DNA from: Bacillus sp. RAR_GA_16
Lineage (GTDB): Bacteria; Bacillota; Bacilli; Bacillales; Guptibacillaceae
Direction: 5' to 3'
DNA: 64,000 nt
NCBI RefSeq assembly: GCF_020165985.1
Contig: NZ_JAIUKZ010000001.1
Coordinates: forward strand, 248,001 to 312,000
The notes under the pieces are model-generated. The model saw nothing but the letters and a program-made list of their open reading frames with translations, did no database searches and had not been told where the DNA came from. The position numbers and the translations under genes were made by a program. Position 1 is the stretch's first letter, and each line of letters starts with the position of its first letter. Positions 60,592 through 64,000 of this stretch are shown here, piece after piece.

Positions 60592-62307
60592 ATGGATAAA
60601 CTAACACGAAGAATACAAACTGCTGCCGGAGAACGTGTGGCCGACTACGTTATTAAAAATGGACTGATATTAGATAGTTTTAACCTCGAATTTATTGAGG
60701 CTGATGTAGCCATCATTGATGGCGTTTTTGCGGGCATAGGAAATTTTGAAGGGAAACACGTCATTGATGCAAAAGGAAAATACGTCGTCCCCTCTTTAAT
60801 TGATGCGCACGTTCATATTGAATCCGCTATGGTTCCTCCATCTGAATTTGCCAGGGCAGTTCTTCCTTGTGGGGTAACAACGATCATTACCGATCCCCAT
60901 GAAATTGCGAATGTATCCGGGGCGGAAGGGATTTCTTATATGCTGCAAGACTCAGAGAATGTTCCGATGGACATCTACTACATGCTCCCTTCAAGCGTTC
61001 CTTCTACACCTTTTGAAAATAGTGGAGCGGTTCTTTCGGCTGAAGACCTAAAGCCGTTCTATGAACATAACCGCGTTCTCGGGTTAGCTGAAGTGATGGA
61101 TTATCCATCTGTCGCAAACACCTCCCCTTCAATGATGCAAAAACTTTTCGACGCACAAACTAAAAAGATTGATGGCCACGCGGCAGGTCTTGATACCCGG
61201 GCTTTGAATATTTATAAGTCAGCTGGCATTGGAACAGATCATGAATGCATCACCGCCGAAGAAGCACTTGAGCGAGTGAAACGCGGAATGTATGTTTTTA
61301 TTCGAGAAGGCTCTGTCGCAAAAAACTTAAAAAAGCTTCTTCCCGCCGTAACTGAACGAAATGCGAGACGCTTTATGTTTTGTACGGATGATAAGCACAT
61401 TGACGACTTGATAACAGAGGGAAGCGTTGATCATAATGTTCGCCTTGCTATCCAAGAAGGACTTGATCCTCTGCTCGCCATTCAAATGGCTTCCCTAAAC
61501 GTAGCGGAGTGTTATCATTTATCTACAAAAGGCGCTATCGCACCAGGTCTTGATGCAGATTTCATCCTACTTAACGACGTTACAACATTTTCGATCGCAC
61601 AGGTCTATCGAGCTGGAGAGCTTGTTGCAGAAGAAGGCAAGACGAAGAGAATCGAGACGGTAACGCCATCTCAAAGAATAACCAATTCTGTTCATCTACC
61701 AAAGTTAACGAAGGAACACCTGCATTTAGCTGTAACAGATAAAGAAGCAAATGTAATTAAAGTAATTCCAAATCAGATTGTGACAGAAGAAAAGAAGTTC
61801 ACCGTTAAGCGCAATGCTAACAATGGCTTCGTCTCCTCTTATGAAAAAGACCTCATGAAACTCGCCGTTATTGAGCGCCATCATCACACTGGCAACGTTG
61901 GTCTTGGCATTGTTAACGGTTTTCAGTTTAAAGAAGGGGCCATTGCAACAACTGTTGGCCATGACTCCCACAACTTGATTATGGCTGGAGTTCGCGACGA
62001 GGATATGATTAAAGCTGCTGAAGTCATTCAAGAAATGCAAGGTGGTTTAGTGGTTATACGCAACCAGGAAGTGCTGGCAAAATTGCCGCTACCTATTGCG
62101 GGACTCCTTTCGACTAACGATTACCATTCTGTCGTGAGAGAACTTGAAGCAATTGACCTTGCGTTGAAAGAGATTGGTGCACCTGATCACTTCAATCCTT
62201 TTCTTACGCTTTCTTTCTTAAGTCTTCCAGTCATTCCAGCGCTCAAGCTAACAGATATGGGGCTCTTTCGTGTTAAGGAGTTTCGCCATATTTCCATTAA
62301 TGAATAA
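60592..62307 (+). CDS. ade: Adenine deaminase
   Basis: 571 residues, usual length. SLIDAHVHIESAMVPPSEFA gives the first metal ligands, TTIITDPHEIANVSGAEGI is the adenine-deaminase signature, and FCTDDKHIDDLI supplies the later Asp. RHHHTGNVGLGIVNGF in the C-terminal domain is also family-specific. It turns adenine into hypoxanthine plus ammonia. The SD (AGGAG) is partly hidden in a hairpin. A guanine/hypoxanthine-sensing riboswitch upstream suggests feedback by its product. Confidence 0.95.
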   Translation: MDKLTRRIQTAAGERVADYVIKNGLILDSFNLEFIEADVAIIDGVFAGIGNFEGKHVIDAKGKYVVPSLIDAHVHIESAMVPPSEFARAVLPCGVTTIITDPHEIANVSGAEGISYMLQDSENVPMDIYYMLPSSVPSTPFENSGAVLSAEDLKPFYEHNRVLGLAEVMDYPSVANTSPSMMQKLFDAQTKKIDGHAAGLDTRALNIYKSAGIGTDHECITAEEALERVKRGMYVFIREGSVAKNLKKLLPAVTERNARRFMFCTDDKHIDDLITEGSVDHNVRLAIQEGLDPLLAIQMASLNVAECYHLSTKGAIAPGLDADFILLNDVTTFSIAQVYRAGELVAEEGKTKRIETVTPSQRITNSVHLPKLTKEHLHLAVTDKEANVIKVIPNQIVTEEKKFTVKRNANNGFVSSYEKDLMKLAVIERHHHTGNVGLGIVNGFQFKEGAIATTVGHDSHNLIMAGVRDEDMIKAAEVIQEMQGGLVVIRNQEVLAKLPLPIAGLLSTNDYHSVVRELEAIDLALKEIGAPDHFNPFLTLSFLSLPVIPALKLTDMGLFRVKEFRHISINE

Positions 62308-62308
62308 C

Positions 62309-62340
62309 AAAAGCAGCATGGCCGCGCCATGCTGCTTTTT
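62309..62340. terminator. Bidirectional terminator
   Basis: Fourteen-pair stem AAAAGCAGCATGGC / GCCATGCTGCTTTT with a 3-nt loop, between ade and the alcohol dehydrogenase gene. Confidence 0.92.
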
Positions 62341-62343
62341 GCA

Positions 62344-63507
62344 TTAGAGTGATCGGGTTAGGATATCCCGAACACTTTCCCGGTCAAGTTCTTTATAGGT
62401 GCCGACGCCTGGCTTGATAAAGGTCTTTTCCACCATACTATCAAATTCAGTATCATCGATTTCATAATCTGCGAGACGAGATGGTGCCCCAAGAGAGTTC
62501 CAGAATTTACGAAGTGCTTTCGCTCCTTCTACAGCAACTTCGTAATCACTTTTCCCTTCTGGCGATACGCCAAGAACGTTCATGGCTAGCTGTTTCACTC
62601 GAGAAGGATCTTCTTCAAGGACATGTTCCAACCAGTTCGGGAATAGAATCGCCAATCCACCGCCATGAGGAATATCGTAAACGGCAGATACAGCATGTTC
62701 GATGCGGTGTGTAGCCCAATCACCGCCATCAGTGCCGTTGCTCAACGTGCCATTAAAAGCTGTTGTACTAATATACATCATCGTTTCGCGATGCTCATAA
62801 GATTCCAGGTCATTTAGTAGCTTTGGACCTGTTTGAATCGCCGTGCGGAGAAGGGATTCAATAAATCCGTCAATCATCGGCGTGTTGTTTGTGCGGTGGA
62901 AGTAATGTTCCAACGCATGTGACATGCTATCAACGATTCCATAAACGGTTTGATTTTCTGGAACTGAAAATGTATAGGTCGGGTCAAGTACAGAAAACGT
63001 TGGAAAGACGTGCGGAGAGCCCCATCCTAGCTTTTCTTTCGTTTCCCAATTTGTGATAACTGAAACCGAGTTCATCTCTGAACCTGTAGCAGCAAGAGTT
63101 AACACTGTTCCAAATGGTAGAGCTGATTCAATCGGTTCCTTTTGCGTGAATAAATCCCAAGCTGAACCTTCATAGTGAGCGCCTGCAGCAATTGCTTTCG
63201 TACAATCGATTACGCTTCCACCGCCTACGGCTAGAAGAAAATCGATGCCCTCTTTTTTACAAATAGCAGAACCTTTTTCTACTGTTGTCAGACGAGGGTT
63301 GGGTTCTACTCCAGAAAGCTCATGCACTTCCGCGTTTACTTTCTTAAGTTCAGTCATAACAGCGTCATAAACGCCGTTTCGCTTTATGCTCCCGCCTCCA
63401 TATACCACAAGAACTTTCACCCCATAATGAAGTTCTCCTGCTAATTCTTTTATTTTGTCTTTGCCAAAATAAAGGCGGGTCGGATTGTATTGTAAAAATG
63501 GTTTCAT
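62344..63507 (-). CDS. Iron-containing alcohol dehydrogenase (YugJ/BdhA-like)
   Basis: About 387 residues. [15 protein letters not shown] opens the fold and [17 protein letters not shown] is the NAD(P) site. [12 protein letters not shown] and [20 protein letters not shown] carry the three iron-binding His and the Asp. NADPH-dependent butanol/aldehyde reduction is typical of the YugJ group. ATG 63507 is behind GAGGTG; an earlier in-frame Met is not needed. It converges with ade. Confidence 0.9.
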   Translation of the reverse strand: MKPFLQYNPTRLYFGKDKIKELAGELHYGVKVLVVYGGGSIKRNGVYDAVMTELKKVNAEVHELSGVEPNPRLTTVEKGSAICKKEGIDFLLAVGGGSVIDCTKAIAAGAHYEGSAWDLFTQKEPIESALPFGTVLTLAATGSEMNSVSVITNWETKEKLGWGSPHVFPTFSVLDPTYTFSVPENQTVYGIVDSMSHALEHYFHRTNNTPMIDGFIESLLRTAIQTGPKLLNDLESYEHRETMMYISTTAFNGTLSNGTDGGDWATHRIEHAVSAVYDIPHGGGLAILFPNWLEHVLEEDPSRVKQLAMNVLGVSPEGKSDYEVAVEGAKALRKFWNSLGAPSRLADYEIDDTEFDSMVEKTFIKPGVGTYKELDRESVRDILTRSL

Positions 63508-63573
63508 AAGACACCTCATTATCATTAGTCGAAGCTAGTGTACCATACTCCAATCCTCGAACTGTAGGATTGA

Positions 63574-64000
63574 CTATCGGGGATTGATGACAACTTCAGA
63601 CTTTGTTTTCTCCGCTTGATAAGTTCTCTCCATTAACACGGTTAGATCAAGAGCAAGCTTAATGTTTTCATCTGTTCCTTTATCCGTTTGAATGTGATCA
63701 ATCCATTGTGAAAATGGAGAAGGTTTATCCGTTGGGATCATCACTTCTTCCCATTGATCCGAAACTTTTTTGATTAGTTTTTTATCAGGTATTCCATAGA
63801 TAGCTGATCCTTTTGTTCCATGTATTTCAATGGTAAATGGGGAGTGAGCTGTTACAAAACCCGTTTCCACTATTCCATAGGATCCACTCTCATATCCGAA
63901 TGTTACGATCGCCTGATCCTCTACTTCTTTCTTCGTTACATAACCAAACTGAGCGGTAACCCGTTCCGGCATTCCGTGAAAAAGTCTTGTTAAGTAAACC
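63574..64000 (-). CDS. Gfo/Idh/MocA-family oxidoreductase, C-terminal part (cut by window edge)
   Basis: Only the C-terminal ~142 codons are in the window and the frame is open to the right edge. VTAQFGYVTKKEVEDQAIVT, then GSYGIVETGFVTAHSPFTIE and EIHGTKGSAIYGIP are the beta-sheet dimer domain of Gfo/Idh/MocA dehydrogenases. The Rossmann NAD-binding half lies outside. Inositol or other sugar oxidation is usual in the family; nothing here names a substrate. Confidence 0.85.
   Translation of the reverse strand, partial: VYLTRLFHGMPERVTAQFGYVTKKEVEDQAIVTFGYESGSYGIVETGFVTAHSPFTIEIHGTKGSAIYGIPDKKLIKKVSDQWEEVMIPTDKPSPFSQWIDHIQTDKGTDENIKLALDLTVLMERTYQAEKTKSEVVINPR

Overview
The window reads as chromosomal DNA of a Gram-positive, low-to-moderate GC, endospore-forming Bacillaceae. 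The grounds are strong AGGAGG-type ribosome-binding sites with many GTG and TTG starts, an aa3-type quinol oxidase operon (qoxABCD) with ywcE beside it, MhqR/wrbA and OhrR/ohr pairs with Bacillus-type operators, a SAM-I riboswitch over methionine-salvage genes, and Bacillus-type LexA (CGAAC-N4-GTTCG) and CcpA (cre) sites. The genus cannot be fixed from sequence alone. I see no tRNA, rRNA, prophage, IS element or CRISPR array; this is ordinary core and accessory metabolism. Both edges cut genes: a siderophore-binding lipoprotein on the left and a Gfo/Idh/MocA oxidoreductase on the right.

Layout. 1-8.4 kb: siderophore-binding protein, zinc-dependent phospholipase C-like protein, UMF1-type MFS permease, ykwC-like dehydrogenase, YndJ-like membrane protein, then two thiol/quinone stress modules (mhqR-wrbA, ohrR-ohr). 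8.4-17.4 kb: MBL hydrolase, diguanylate cyclase, msrAB with a renalase-like FAD enzyme, M29 aminopeptidase, ATP-grasp ligase, GAF-HD-GYP protein, DUF2515. 17.5-25 kb: membrane transporters (DUF3100 pair, DAACS symporter, MFS plus divergent HxlR regulator) and a sortase with its own anchored substrate. 25-29 kb: an ascorbate-type PTS with a PRD regulator that carries the EIIA domain. 29-40.5 kb: small enzymes, the mmuPM operon under a SAM riboswitch, a 49-codon gene with LexA boxes, a GDSL esterase, an ArsR regulator with a DUF606 pair. 40.6-45 kb: ywcE and qoxABCD. 45-49 kb: sucrose operon scrR-scrA-scrB. 49-64 kb: MFS pump, FAD protein, CPA antiporter, topB, cupin-HD-GYP protein, malL, guanine-class riboswitch plus ade, and an iron alcohol dehydrogenase.

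Regulation is unusually readable. Matching operator pairs support MhqR, OhrR, the HxlR regulator (four TACTTNNAAGTA-like boxes) and ScrR. Two riboswitches, two cre sites, a Fnr/Rex-like palindrome and two LexA boxes are also visible.

Three things deserve attention. (1) Two intergenic arrays, each of five units at a 20-bp period but with different cores, have a shared architecture I cannot assign to a known element. (2) A 49-codon ORF that automated calling would miss has a strong SD and an SOS-type promoter, with a terminator hairpin directly before the SD. (3) Four genes (ohr, a GDSL esterase, a small membrane protein, qoxB) are each broken by exactly one extra base in a short homopolymer. 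The uniformity points to sequencing or assembly error at least as much as to real gene loss, so the broken genes should not be read as biology without raw-read checks.
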